Positions 31,929-40,175 of a stretch of DNA of 64,000 bases are shown piece after piece. This stretch comes from SZUA-584 sp040768905. Lineage in GTDB: Bacteria > Bacillota > Clostridia > Christensenellales > SZUA-584. Both the position numbers and the translations under genes were made by a program. Below the pieces are notes generated by a model, which searched no databases, was not told the DNA's origin, and saw nothing but the letters and a program-made list of their open reading frames with translations. Position 1 is the stretch's first letter; every line of letters begins with the position of its first letter. The stretch is from assembly GCA_040768905.1 (NCBI GenBank), contig JAXGMA010000001.1, positions 1,054,001 to 1,118,000 of the forward strand, given 5' to 3'.

Positions 31929-31948
31929 TGTTCAATGAAAACAGAACA
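31929..31948. promoter_or_regulatory. 20-bp palindromic operator upstream of XRE gene
   Basis: TGTTCAATGAAAACAGAACA shares TGTTCA and GAACA arms and overall length with the perfect palindrome at 30852-30871. It lies between the -10 box and the XRE start, where binding would block transcription. Confidence 0.65.
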
Positions 31949-32004
31949 GCGCATGACCAGTATACCGCTCGTATGTTCGCCTTTCAAGAGCTATAAAATG
32001 AAAA

Positions 32005-32039
32005 GCGCCGACCTGTACAAAATCTGACCAGTTCGGCGC
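32005..32039 (-). terminator. Terminator of WYL regulator gene
   Basis: GCGCCGAC (32005-32012) pairs with GTTCGGCGC (32031-32039); on the minus strand TTTTCATTTT follows. It lies 40 bp after the WYL-domain stop. Confidence 0.7.
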
Positions 32040-32079
32040 GGCGCAGTGCTTGAAACCTGTTTGGCAAGCGTGTTTTCGG

Positions 32080-33024
32080 TTATATGGTTTTCAGCGCTTC
32101 AAACTCCTTTACGGCATCCTCCGGCTTCAGTATCTTCATTCGGTTGGCGAATACCCATCCGTAAAATGTGGGGCTGACCGCCACGCTGACCGTGGCGGTG
32201 AAATGCCCCTTGTCCGTGATTGCGGTCTGGACGTTCTCCCCGAAACGGTCGACAAGGGTTTTCATATGGCGGTTTTCGCAGAGCAGCGTGACTTCGCATA
32301 CAGGCCCATCGTACATCTGGAACACCTGCCGGGCGTAGAAGGCCATATCAAAGCTGTCCGGCTCAGGCATGGCCGGTTTATCCGTCAGCCGGGGGTCGGC
32401 GATCCGGTCTACCCGGAAGGTGATGACCCGATCATGATGCCTGGAATACCCCGCGGCGTAGTAATGGTCGCCGTTCCAAATCAGCCCGTAGGGGCTGAAT
32501 TCATAGGTCTGGCCGTCGTGCTTATGTGCCTTTTGTTTATCCGGCAGGTATTCGTAATATTTGAACCGTACCTGCTTCTTCCGGTTGATGGCTGTGTGCA
32601 GCAGATCAACGGTGATATATACGCGCTCATTTTCGGATTTTATCTGCTTGTCCGAGTACAGATGGCGGGTGAGCTCGCTTGCCTGGTGGGCGCTCCCAAG
32701 GGCCAGGAGTTTTCCGATCAGCGCCTGGCTTTTCTTATGGGAGATAAAGCGGGAGGCCTGTACAGCGTCGACCAGCAGCTTCAATTCGGGCAGTTCAAAA
32801 CCCTTGCCGCCGCAGAAATACTCGTTGCGTCTGCCGGCGTTGCACACGATATCCACACCGCTTTCTATAAGCCGTTCGATATCCCGCGATACCGTCCTGC
32901 GGTCAGCCTGAACGCCTTCGCTTTCAAGGTATGGAAGGATATCCGCAATAGCGGCCGGATGCGCCTCATCCGTCCGTTCCTCCAGATACTGCTTGATTTG
33001 CAGGAGTCTGCTTTTCTTTTCCAT
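32080..33024 (-). CDS. HTH/WYL-domain transcriptional regulator
   Basis: The protein has 314 residues (ATG 33024; ATG 33027 is too close to GGAGG). An N-terminal winged helix contains R-R-T-V-S-R-D-I-E-R-L-I-E-S-G-V-D-I, as in DeoR/YafY-type proteins. The WYL domain at about residues 140-230 has V-R-F-K-Y-Y-E-Y and S-P-Y-G-L-I-W-N-G-D-H-Y-Y-A-A-G-Y, here W-N-G in place of the W-Y-L triad. A WCX-like C-terminal extension follows. WYL proteins respond to nucleic acid or nucleotide ligands and often control mobile-element or defence genes. Confidence 0.88.
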   Translation of the reverse strand: MEKKSRLLQIKQYLEERTDEAHPAAIADILPYLESEGVQADRRTVSRDIERLIESGVDIVCNAGRRNEYFCGGKGFELPELKLLVDAVQASRFISHKKSQALIGKLLALGSAHQASELTRHLYSDKQIKSENERVYITVDLLHTAINRKKQVRFKYYEYLPDKQKAHKHDGQTYEFSPYGLIWNGDHYYAAGYSRHHDRVITFRVDRIADPRLTDKPAMPEPDSFDMAFYARQVFQMYDGPVCEVTLLCENRHMKTLVDRFGENVQTAITDKGHFTATVSVAVSPTFYGWVFANRMKILKPEDAVKEFEALKTI

Positions 33025-33069
33025 CATGACCTCCTGATTAAGCGAAGATTAGATACCGCAGCGCGTAGC

Positions 33070-33511
33070 TTATACGTCCGTAGGGCTTTTCGCGGCGCTT
33101 TCCTCCATAAGCCCGTATTTGATCTTGATACGGTTCAGCAGCTTGCCCCACGGCTTGGCGAGCAGCAGCAGGAAGATCACGGTGGATACGGCATGGGCGA
33201 TGTCGAACCACAGCCCCGTGGCGTAGGCGGTGAGGACGGTTCCCCAGGTGATAGGTCGAATAAATCCGATGACGTACCAGATGTTCATGATTCAATCGAA
33301 GGCGAAGCCACAAACGAAACCGAACAGCGCGAGGCTCCACCGTTTTTTCATGACCACGCGGTTGCGCAGCAGGCCGGCCCACACGCCGATCATGCCCCGG
33401 CAGAACATCTTTATCGCCGGTCAGGGATGCCCATATGAGCAGTGTGGGCAGCGTGACCGCCAAAGCGATCAGCGCAATCCTTGACCGGCTGTTTGAAGGA
33501 CTTGCTTGCAT
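33070..33511 (-). pseudogene. ECF transporter S-component-like membrane protein, disrupted
   Basis: ATG 33511 after AAGGAGG starts a protein with helices A-L-I-A-L-A-V-T-L-P-T-L-L-I-W-A, then a frame change at about 33400, then W-S-L-A-L-F-G-F-V-C-G-F-A, an in-frame TGA at 33292-33294, and a final I-M-N-I-W-Y-V-I-G-F-I-R-P-I-T-W-G. The pattern (membrane helices, N-x-W, and A-K-P-W-G-K-L-L-N-R-I-K at the end) matches S components of ECF vitamin/cobalt importers. One frameshift and one stop make it non-functional as read. Confidence 0.65.
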
Positions 33512-33672
33512 GCCTGCTCCACCTCCTTCCCGGCGACGGCCCAGGGAAAGAGGTTCTTGGCCATGCGGTTCGTGGCCGTGGTGTAGAAACTGTTCACGGC
33601 GAAGAACGGTCCGGGCGGGTTCTTCGCCGTGATAACGCCGTCGAACAGCAGTGAACAGGTGCCGGCGTACGG
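33469..33672 (-). pseudogene. Truncated gene upstream of ECF remnant
   Basis: An open frame of about 67 codons, S-L-L-F-D-G-V-I-T-A-K-N-P-P-G-P-F-F-A-V-N-S-F-Y, ending in TGA at 33469, overlaps the ECF S-component start as operon partners do. The 5' part is missing or frameshifted. The family was not recognised. Confidence 0.4.
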
Positions 33673-33756
33673 TAGAAACGCTCACGCTGTTTACAGTGGG
33701 CGTCACTCGTCTACCATCAGCGCAAAGAAATTGGGTCTTGCTAAACTTTACAGGCA

Positions 33757-34413
33757 TCAAAGGCTACGCGCAAGCGCGGTGCCCAGTTCTGCCAGCATGA
33801 TCATATCGGCGGGCTTGGCCGCGTTCCAATTGGCATGTATGACGCAGCGGCCGCTCTGTACGGTAACGACGGGCTGCCTGCCGCCCGTAAATGCGGCCGC
33901 ACATTGGGAAAGCTCCGATCCGCATTCTTCCAGCAACCGCGCCGCATAGGCGGCATCGTCGGCAAAAGCGTCAAACCCCGTGGCATTTTGTACAGGCGTC
34001 AGTCTGCCGATGTCCATGTCCAGATCCATTCCGAAACGACGCAACGCGTCGCTCATATCGTACAGGGATATCCCGCGCAACGGCGGCAGCAGCAGCACCG
34101 CCCCGCGGCCTATTGGGGCACTCCAGCGCGTGAAGGGTATAAGCCGGGTGCTCTGCCTCACGAATTCATAATGCGAATCCATGTGCCACGATGTTCCATC
34201 GGGCAGCACGCCGCTCAGGCGGTACTGGAAATTACGCGCCATGCCCGACATGGTGGCTTTCGCTTCTTTTTTTGAGGTATACGCATAGCCTGCGGCTGTG
34301 GCCGCCGCTGAGCGTATTTTATCCGCTTTTTGCCCACCCTTTCCGAGCAGAAGAGCCATGCCGCCCAGAACCAGCAGAAACGCCAGCGGAATGGCGACAT
34401 CCGTCCAGCTCAT
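33757..34413 (-). CDS. Membrane-anchored protein of unknown function
   Basis: The 218 residues have one N-terminal membrane helix (I-P-L-A-F-L-L-V-L-G-G-M-A-L-L-L-G, residues 8-24), followed by a soluble domain with basic and aromatic residues and a central L-L-L-P-P-L-R-G block. No family was recognised. It overlaps the preceding gene by four bases (ATGA), so the pair is translated together. The topology predicts the large domain either cytoplasmic or external; the charged residues after the helix favour cytoplasmic. Confidence 0.6.
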   Translation of the reverse strand: MSWTDVAIPLAFLLVLGGMALLLGKGGQKADKIRSAAATAAGYAYTSKKEAKATMSGMARNFQYRLSGVLPDGTSWHMDSHYEFVRQSTRLIPFTRWSAPIGRGAVLLLPPLRGISLYDMSDALRRFGMDLDMDIGRLTPVQNATGFDAFADDAAYAARLLEECGSELSQCAAAFTGGRQPVVTVQSGRCVIHANWNAAKPADMIMLAELGTALARSL

Positions 34414-34781
34414 ACCGCTCCGTCCACCTTTGTCAGCCTTGAGATCGCCTCGATAATGGACTTTATGGAAAGCGCGCCGTTGTCGATGATCACCTCCCGA
34501 TCAAGACCTTCCATATTCCTGATCCGCATCACGATCCGCTTGTTGAGGAGTTTGCTCCTGGCGGTTGCGGAAAGAATGTCCTGCGGCGCCAGCCGGCAAA
34601 GGTATACCCCTTCCTCCTGTTCGCGGAACAAATCCGCCGCTTTACTTATAGAACCCGAAATGACTGTTGACGGGAGACAGTATATCGCCGCCTCCGTCAC
34701 AGTCAGTTTCCCCGCAGCCCGAAAGCCCGCCGAGAGAAAGTTCGTCGTCCATGAACCAATGACTTTTTCATCATTAAACAT
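34410..34781 (-). CDS. Small GRAM/PH-like protein of unknown function
   Basis: The 123-residue protein begins MFNDEKVIGSWTTNFLSAGF. The order of short strands followed by a C-terminal helix (I-I-D-N-G-A-L-S-I-K-S-I-I-E-A-I-S-R-L) resembles bacterial PH/GRAM-like folds, but this is a pattern impression. It is coupled to the membrane protein above by an ATGA overlap and preceded by AGGAGG-type spacing. It probably forms a two-gene unit with 33757-34413. Confidence 0.5.
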   Translation of the reverse strand: MFNDEKVIGSWTTNFLSAGFRAAGKLTVTEAAIYCLPSTVISGSISKAADLFREQEEGVYLCRLAPQDILSATARSKLLNKRIVMRIRNMEGLDREVIIDNGALSIKSIIEAISRLTKVDGAV

Positions 34782-34856
34782 TGATAAGCCTCCTTTTCTG
34801 CTTCGGAGCGCCCTGCCGCTTTGCGCGCTCTATTGCAGGGCGCTTTTGTGTCCCGC

Positions 34857-36113
34857 TCAGGATGCGGGCAGCCTATGGTATTCCGAGCGGGTATAGAATA
34901 CCTCGATTTCGATGCTGCCGGCATCGATAACCCGCACATCTGTCTCGAATGATATACTGTCGTTTTCAAACTTAGCGATCAACTTGTTCCCTTCGACGCG
35001 CCATGTGCCCGGGGCGGGTTCATCCAATTTCCAGGAGCCCCCCAACCAGGTTTCCTCTGTGTCGCCGGCACCGGGCGTGGCATAGTATTTTTCGATTGTA
35101 CCGTCGTAGTAGATCGCAAGGATCTCTCTTTCCGTCATCACGTTGGAAGGCGGCCCCATCCAGCTTCCTATGAGAAATTCGTCAAGGGGCGCGTTGATAT
35201 CGGCACTCTGGTTGTTCGGCTCGGATGCCTGCGGCGGCTGCCCGGGTGCGTCCGCGGACGCCTGATTTAGGCTCAAGACAATATGGAAGATTACATCCAC
35301 CGTTGTGTCGGTGACGTCGCCACCCCCGGTTAGCGTCCACTCTTCCGCAGCTTTGTCATATTCGAATGTGCCGCTCCACTCAAAAGGGCTTCCCCAGAGC
35401 AAGCCGTCCAGCGTCAGTCTGTCATGCGCGGCGGCGGCGGTCAGCTCCGGCCCGGCAAGATCGTCGTCAAACTGCAGCTGCGCCGTTCCCGTGCCGTAAT
35501 CGGGAAGGGAAAGGACAAGACGGCAATCCGTCGTTAAGCCCTCCATGTGTTTATTCTCCTGCGCGCCGGCTCCGCTGACCTCCGCGAGCAAATGTACCCC
35601 CGTCCATTCGCCGGAAAAATCGATGGAGTTGCCCCAGGCTTCCGGCGACATTTCCTCCGGATACCCAATTTCACCTCTCAGATCCGGGATCGACTCGCTC
35701 CCCTCGCGGAAAAATTCAACGGTGGTATCGTTGATTTCATACCCGTCGTTAATGATCAGATTACCGGCAAATACCCATTCTCCATCCATTTCATAAAACT
35801 TGCCCTCGAAATTAAAGTGCATTTGGTCCGCCGAGCCCTCTCCTTTGAGGCCGTTCTCCTTGTTTAGCTCGACAGGTATGCTCTCCTGAGTCAGTTCATC
35901 GACAAACCCGAAGCGGGCGCTGCCCTTGCCGCTGCTGTCGAGCTCAAGAATCATCTTCCCCGGCATGCGCATACCCTCGACGGTGAGGCTGCCTTCCCAC
36001 ACACCGGAGAAATCCACCTTTTGCCCGCCTGTCTTTGCGGCGCAGCCCACGGCCAGCGCCAGCACCGCCAGGATAAGCATGACTGCCGTTGCTTTCTTAA
36101 TAATAAAATGCAT
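34857..36113 (-). CDS. Lipoprotein with repeated beta domains
   Basis: The 418 residues start with a lipoprotein signal peptide (A-V-M-L-I-L-A-V-L-A-L-A-V-G-C, lipobox cysteine at residue 24). The mature part has two similar domains, each beginning D-F-S-G-V/E-W and containing L-E-L-D/L-S-L-P and T-A-Q-L/S-A-R-F, then a third region after a proline-rich linker (P-G-Q-P-P-Q-A-S-E-P) with I-G-S-W. The F-S-G-x-W starts resemble lipocalin-like or calycin-type 'solute response' domains. It is anchored outside the membrane; the function is unknown. Confidence 0.7.
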   Translation of the reverse strand: MHFIIKKATAVMLILAVLALAVGCAAKTGGQKVDFSGVWEGSLTVEGMRMPGKMILELDSSGKGSARFGFVDELTQESIPVELNKENGLKGEGSADQMHFNFEGKFYEMDGEWVFAGNLIINDGYEINDTTVEFFREGSESIPDLRGEIGYPEEMSPEAWGNSIDFSGEWTGVHLLAEVSGAGAQENKHMEGLTTDCRLVLSLPDYGTGTAQLQFDDDLAGPELTAAAAHDRLTLDGLLWGSPFEWSGTFEYDKAAEEWTLTGGGDVTDTTVDVIFHIVLSLNQASADAPGQPPQASEPNNQSADINAPLDEFLIGSWMGPPSNVMTEREILAIYYDGTIEKYYATPGAGDTEETWLGGSWKLDEPAPGTWRVEGNKLIAKFENDSISFETDVRVIDAGSIEIEVFYTRSEYHRLPAS

Positions 36114-36136
36114 ACGATCCTCCTTAATCGATTGTC

Positions 36137-36170
36137 AGGCGGCACGGTCGAAGAAAGGGGCGTGCCGCCT
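36137..36170. terminator. Stem-loop between lipoprotein genes
   Basis: AGGCGGCACG (36137-36146) pairs exactly with CGTGCCGCCT (36161-36170). It follows the 36231 stop in the direction of transcription but lacks a T tract, so it may stabilise the mRNA rather than end it. Confidence 0.4.
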
Positions 36171-36230
36171 GTTATGGCCTATCGCCGTTTTACTTGCTCA
36201 GCCCTGCATGCCAGCCGAGACGACCGGGCG

Positions 36231-36737
36231 TTACTTGAAATTGATGCTGTTCAGCATCCCCTGCAGCTCTTTGTTGTTTTCATGGTCTGCTCCCGTAATC
36301 CCGATCTCGATCCTGTTGCCGTCACTTACCGCAACGTATTTCGTTTGGTAGGACCCCGAGGCCGTAAATGTTGTGGTATAAAAGGTCAGGCCAAACAGCT
36401 CCAGTTGCTCGGGGCCCGTGCCGTCGTAATCCGCGGCGAATTTTTCGGCTTCCTTTTCCGCATCCTGCGTGGACGGGCGGACCCATACCTCGATGGCATT
36501 GCTGCCTTGGTATGCCTGTATCCCGCCGCTGATGTCCATCTTGTTGTAGCCTGTGGCCACCGTCATGGTGAAGTGATCCGTCTCCACGGCTTCTCCCTTG
36601 ACGGCTTCCGTTTTGAGTTCCGTGCCGTTCCCGCTTTCGCCTTGCGTCGCGGGGCTGCCGCAGCCGGCCAGCAACGCCGCGCCAAGCGCGATGACGAGGG
36701 CTAAGCCAACGATTCTTTTCATGTTGCATAAAAACAT
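36231..36737 (-). CDS. Small lipoprotein
   Basis: ATG 36737 is eight bases after AAGGAGG and gives 168 residues. The signal peptide ends A-L-L-A-G-C with lipobox cysteine at residue 26, then a Ser/Gly/Thr-rich linker. The mature domain (about residues 50-168) has alternating strands and Y-D-G-T-G-P-E-Q-L; it ends N-S-I-N-F-K. No family was recognised with confidence. It lies in a cargo region with another lipoprotein and two sensor kinases, so a role in surface sensing is possible. Confidence 0.65.
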   Translation of the reverse strand: MFLCNMKRIVGLALVIALGAALLAGCGSPATQGESGNGTELKTEAVKGEAVETDHFTMTVATGYNKMDISGGIQAYQGSNAIEVWVRPSTQDAEKEAEKFAADYDGTGPEQLELFGLTFYTTTFTASGSYQTKYVAVSDGNRIEIGITGADHENNKELQGMLNSINFK

Positions 36738-36890
36738 AGATATGCCTCCTTAAGTTAGTTTGGTGCTCATTTACATCGCTTCAGGAAAATGCAAGCCTTT
36801 GATCAAATACCATTACCATGCTTTCAGGAAGCGTTATTGTTCCCCCATATTGAGCTCCGGACATTCTGTTGCGCACGGTCGCGTCCAGCG

Positions 36891-37403
36891 TCATGGGCCG
36901 TCCCGTGAATGACCGTTTGAAAGCCGCCTGTTGCGATATACGGAAGGCGGCATTCCGATTTTTTGCCTGAATACCCGGGTGAAATGGCTATGGTTCTCAA
37001 AGCCGCAAAGCACGCCGACATCGATAATTCTGTGTTTCGGGTCTTCGAGCAACTCCAGCGCCTTACGCATACGAATATCCATATAAAAAGCATACGGGGT
37101 CGTGCCTGTGCGATTCTTGAATTTGCGTATCAGTGCGAATTTGTCCATGTTCGCTATTTCGGATAGTTGGGACAGGGAGAACCCGCTTTCATAACTTTCA
37201 AGGATGTAACAGATAATCCGCTCGATCGGCTGCGCGTCATGCGCCGCGATTCTTTCCCTGAAGCGATAAGACGCAGCCGCCGTATGGGATAAATCGCCAA
37301 AATCAACCGTTATGTTAATCGCCGCCAGCATCCCCACATTCGAACCGTTCGCTGCGGAACCTGAGGCTGTCTTTGCGTCGATATTTCGGTTTTGCCCGTA
37401 CAT
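36891..37403 (-). CDS. AraC-family regulator (C-terminal HTH, short form)
   Basis: ATG 37403 follows AAGGAGGTGTGGAGT; the frame to 37427 begins within the ribosome site. The 170 residues have a short variable N terminus and two AraC helix-turn-helices: S-L-S-Q-L-S-E-I-A-N-M-D-K-F-A-L-I-R-K-F-K and I-D-V-G-V-L-C-G-F-E-N-H-S-H-F-T-R-V-F-R-Q-K-I-G, followed by M-P-P-S-V-Y-R. The ligand-binding domain is much reduced. It could control the neighbouring lipoprotein genes. Confidence 0.85.
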   Translation of the reverse strand: MYGQNRNIDAKTASGSAANGSNVGMLAAINITVDFGDLSHTAAASYRFRERIAAHDAQPIERIICYILESYESGFSLSQLSEIANMDKFALIRKFKNRTGTTPYAFYMDIRMRKALELLEDPKHRIIDVGVLCGFENHSHFTRVFRQKIGMPPSVYRNRRLSNGHSRDGP

Positions 37404-37460
37404 ACTCCACACCTCCTTCTTAGGCAACCAACGGCGGATGCCGTGCGATGTCAGAGCAGG

Positions 37461-37949
37461 CTATGCCCACGGATCCTGTGCCCTGGGTCTCCTTATATCG
37501 CTGAGCAATCCCGCGTGTTCCCATAAAAACCATTGCTCTGCTTTTTTTCGCAGCTTCACGGGGCGCGGGCTGTCGGCTCCGTTGGTGCGTATGAACACTT
37601 TCGCGTATCCATGCTCCGCATAGGTATCCGCAGATTCTTCGACAACGACTGTATACGGACGTTCCGGCGTATAATTGTTCTCGGGCGTGGCGCCCGTGAA
37701 ATAGGCTTTGCCGATATATCCCGCCTTGCCCATCATACGGTCGCGAATAAACTGTTTTTCCATGCCGCTTAATTTCTGCGGCCCCTTCAAAGCGTCGATC
37801 ATGTTGTAACATTCATCCTTGTTCTCCGGATAAGCGCAGATTGCCACAATAAATAAGGCGGCTACCTGAAATGGCGATGTAAAACCGAATTCCGGCATGG
37901 ATATAAATTCTTCCGCTGTCTTGGGAAGCGTTTGAAACATCACTTGCAT
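37461..37949 (-). CDS. DUF6935-like protein
   Basis: The protein has 162 residues. The N-terminal block M-F-Q-T-L-P-K-T-A-E-E-F and P-E-F-G-F-T-S-P-F-Q-V-A-A-L-F-I-V-A, then S-G-M-E-K-Q-F-I-R-D-R-M and Y-F-T-G-A-T-P-E-N-N-Y-T-P, resemble a family (DUF6935) found in clostridial genomes; the assignment is from memory of the pattern. No signal peptide or membrane helix is evident. The stop lies 58 bases before the AraC start, so they may form an operon. The function is unknown. Confidence 0.6.
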   Translation of the reverse strand: MQVMFQTLPKTAEEFISMPEFGFTSPFQVAALFIVAICAYPENKDECYNMIDALKGPQKLSGMEKQFIRDRMMGKAGYIGKAYFTGATPENNYTPERPYTVVVEESADTYAEHGYAKVFIRTNGADSPRPVKLRKKAEQWFLWEHAGLLSDIRRPRAQDPWA

Positions 37950-38143
37950 CATGTCCCTCCTTTCACCTCATAGCATGGGCCCTCTCCCACAACAGTAAGG
38001 TACTACGTTGAGCCGCGGGAATTCCACACCTTATGTCCATAAAAAGGCCCTTCCAGCCAACCTCGTGTCCAGATTTTTGGCACAAAAAATATGGGCGCGA
38101 TCGGCCCACATTCTTTGGATTCTTATTGAGTGGCGGAAGAAAG

Positions 38144-38758
38144 CTACACGTTTGGATTGATGTATCCCTTTGATACGGCGAACACAGCGAATTTCATAAT
38201 ACTGTCATATCCTGTTTTGTTGAGGATATCGGTAACGGCGGCTTTCACAGAACCTTCGGACATGGCCAGCTCTCTTGCGATTTCCTTGCGGCTTTTGGCC
38301 TCACACACAAGCCGGATAATCGCAATTTCCATATCGGAAAAGGAAAGATTGCCGGGGAGCGGTGAAGGAACCGCGCTTGGAAATGTGCCGTAACCGTCCA
38401 TGGTGCTTCGGATGGCGGCCAACAGCGTTTCGCCCTTTACATTTTTATAAAGAAAGCTGTTCACCCCAGCTTTTCTGGAGTTCTCTATATAGGTGATTTC
38501 CGGCATACCTGTCATGATGATAATCTTTATGGCCGGGCACCAGGTGCGGATTTCGGCTGCGGCCGCGATGCCGTTTTCGTTGTTGTCGGTGCATACATCC
38601 ATTAGCACCAAATCAGGAGCTGCTTTCTTGCAGATTTCCAGAGCATCCGCCGCGCTGCCGATACTTCCCACCACGCGCATATCCTCCTGCCCATTGATTA
38701 AATTGGCAAGGGAATCCCGCATGACGACCTGATCCTCCACGATAAGTATTTTAATCAT
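38144..38758 (-). CDS. NarL/LuxR-type response regulator
   Basis: ATG 38758 after GGAAGG gives 204 residues. The receiver domain (1-120) has V-E-D, the phosphoacceptor Asp in L-V-L-M-D-V-C-T, the Thr in I-I-M-T-G-M and the Lys in L-Y-K-N-V-K. A LuxR-type helix-turn-helix (about 145-200) has A-K-S-R-K-E-I-A-R-E-L-A-M-S-E-G-S-V-K-A-A-V. It overlaps the kinase upstream by eight bases and is its obvious partner. Targets may be the neighbouring lipoprotein or surface genes. Confidence 0.92.
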   Translation of the reverse strand: MIKILIVEDQVVMRDSLANLINGQEDMRVVGSIGSAADALEICKKAAPDLVLMDVCTDNNENGIAAAAEIRTWCPAIKIIIMTGMPEITYIENSRKAGVNSFLYKNVKGETLLAAIRSTMDGYGTFPSAVPSPLPGNLSFSDMEIAIIRLVCEAKSRKEIARELAMSEGSVKAAVTDILNKTGYDSIMKFAVFAVSKGYINPNV

Positions 38759-40175
38759 AAATATCATCCTTCCTGTTCTTGGGCACCGATACGCTGATTT
38801 GAAACCGCGGCCTCAGCCCGATTGTAAATTCACCTGAAAGCTCATAAATCTGCCTGCGCATACCCGCAATGCCGCTTCCTTCTATAATGGGTTCGGCAGG
38901 CAGGCTTCCGTCGTTTCCTATCAAAAGCATGTGCTCATTTTCTGATTCTATGAATTCAACAGATATATTTCCTGCATCGGCATGGCGGACGGCATTGGTA
39001 GCACATTCACGGATGACCGCAGCGAAGGCCTCGGCCACCTTTTGATCCTTCGGCAATGCACCTTTCAGATGGACAGCAGTACCGATCAGGGCAAAAGAAT
39101 GGGTTAAGGAAGATAACAGATACTCCGGAGAAGTGTCAACAGTTTCCGTTATCGCTTGCGTCATATCTGTCAGCAACGGTTTTATTTTTGCTATCATATC
39201 CTCCGCGCCCATGTCGGTTTCCAGTAAGCGGCTCAATATGGAAAGGCGCTGCCCGAGGATATCATGAACCCTGGTCTTCATCCGCAGGATTTCTCTTTCC
39301 TTTTCCAGCCGCTCAATATTATTGATAGCCGCGGAAATCGCGCGCCCCGATTCTTCTAGCGCGTTGTTGCTTTCCTCCATTTCCCTGGTAAGGACATCTT
39401 CTTCGGTAATGTCGATGGCAAGAAGCTGTATATATCGTTTCTTCTTCACAAGAATTGCTTGTTTGGAGAAAAGCCATGAACCGGCATTTCTGATCCGAAT
39501 CAACAACTTGTCATCCAAGGCCCGTACGCTGACATTATAGCTGTCCTGTATTTTAACGAGGCTTTCCCACAAAGATGAAACATCCGTTGCCGAGTTGATA
39601 TCCAAAGCCGATAACAACCGGTTCATGGCCGGATTTATAATCAACGTGCGGCCTTTTTCATTGGCGTAAAGGACGCCGCCCGGTAATAAATCCACCGCTT
39701 CTTTTATGGATAACCGGGTAACATTCCCCCTTATTCGGCTCCATTCCAAGTCCAGCATGACCGCGCTGCGGAAGATTAGGTACAGATTGGCAAGCATAAA
39801 TAAATATTGGGAAAAGGCAAAAGACCAGAAGGGCAGTGTCGGGAGCAGAAGAATGGAGCAAAGGAACGGATCCGGCTTCCTATGCTTGAGCATAATCCAA
39901 ACGCCCAGGACGATAGGAATCACGTCAACAAGCCGATACCCATAAGAATACCCGGCGATAAGATTACGCTGCAGCAATGTAATGGCCAACAGCAGGGTTG
40001 CCAGTATGAAATGCACGAGCACGAATATCTCATGGAATAAAACAGACCGCGGAACTTTATATTCCTTGTGGGAAACCAGCAGGAACAGCCGCATGGTTTG
40101 CAAAGCGATGGCAATGGCAAGCAGCGCGGAAAAGAAAATCCGGATTTCTGGTGCAAGAGAGTACAATTCAATCAT
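38751..40175 (-). CDS. Sensor histidine kinase (HisKA_3 type)
   Basis: The 474 residues have six or so membrane helices in the first 150, a PAS-like region (A-V-D-L-L-P-G-G-V-L-Y-A-N-E-K-G-R), a coiled coil, a dimerisation segment with the likely phospho-His in R-V-H-D-I-L-G-Q-R, and an ATPase domain with N-box I-R-E-C-A-T-N-A-V-R-H-A and G-box E-G-S-G-I-A-G-M-R-R. This is the NarX/LiaS-like class that pairs with NarL regulators, as found immediately downstream. It overlaps the preceding large sensor gene by eight bases. Confidence 0.9.
   Translation of the reverse strand: MIELYSLAPEIRIFFSALLAIAIALQTMRLFLLVSHKEYKVPRSVLFHEIFVLVHFILATLLLAITLLQRNLIAGYSYGYRLVDVIPIVLGVWIMLKHRKPDPFLCSILLLPTLPFWSFAFSQYLFMLANLYLIFRSAVMLDLEWSRIRGNVTRLSIKEAVDLLPGGVLYANEKGRTLIINPAMNRLLSALDINSATDVSSLWESLVKIQDSYNVSVRALDDKLLIRIRNAGSWLFSKQAILVKKKRYIQLLAIDITEEDVLTREMEESNNALEESGRAISAAINNIERLEKEREILRMKTRVHDILGQRLSILSRLLETDMGAEDMIAKIKPLLTDMTQAITETVDTSPEYLLSSLTHSFALIGTAVHLKGALPKDQKVAEAFAAVIRECATNAVRHADAGNISVEFIESENEHMLLIGNDGSLPAEPIIEGSGIAGMRRQIYELSGEFTIGLRPRFQISVSVPKNRKDDIYD

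Noticed and set aside
32050..33438. Plus-strand frame of 462 codons
   Set aside because: It is the exact antisense of the WYL regulator and ECF remnant. It has no domain and no ribosome site, and it arises from codon bias in a GC-rich region.
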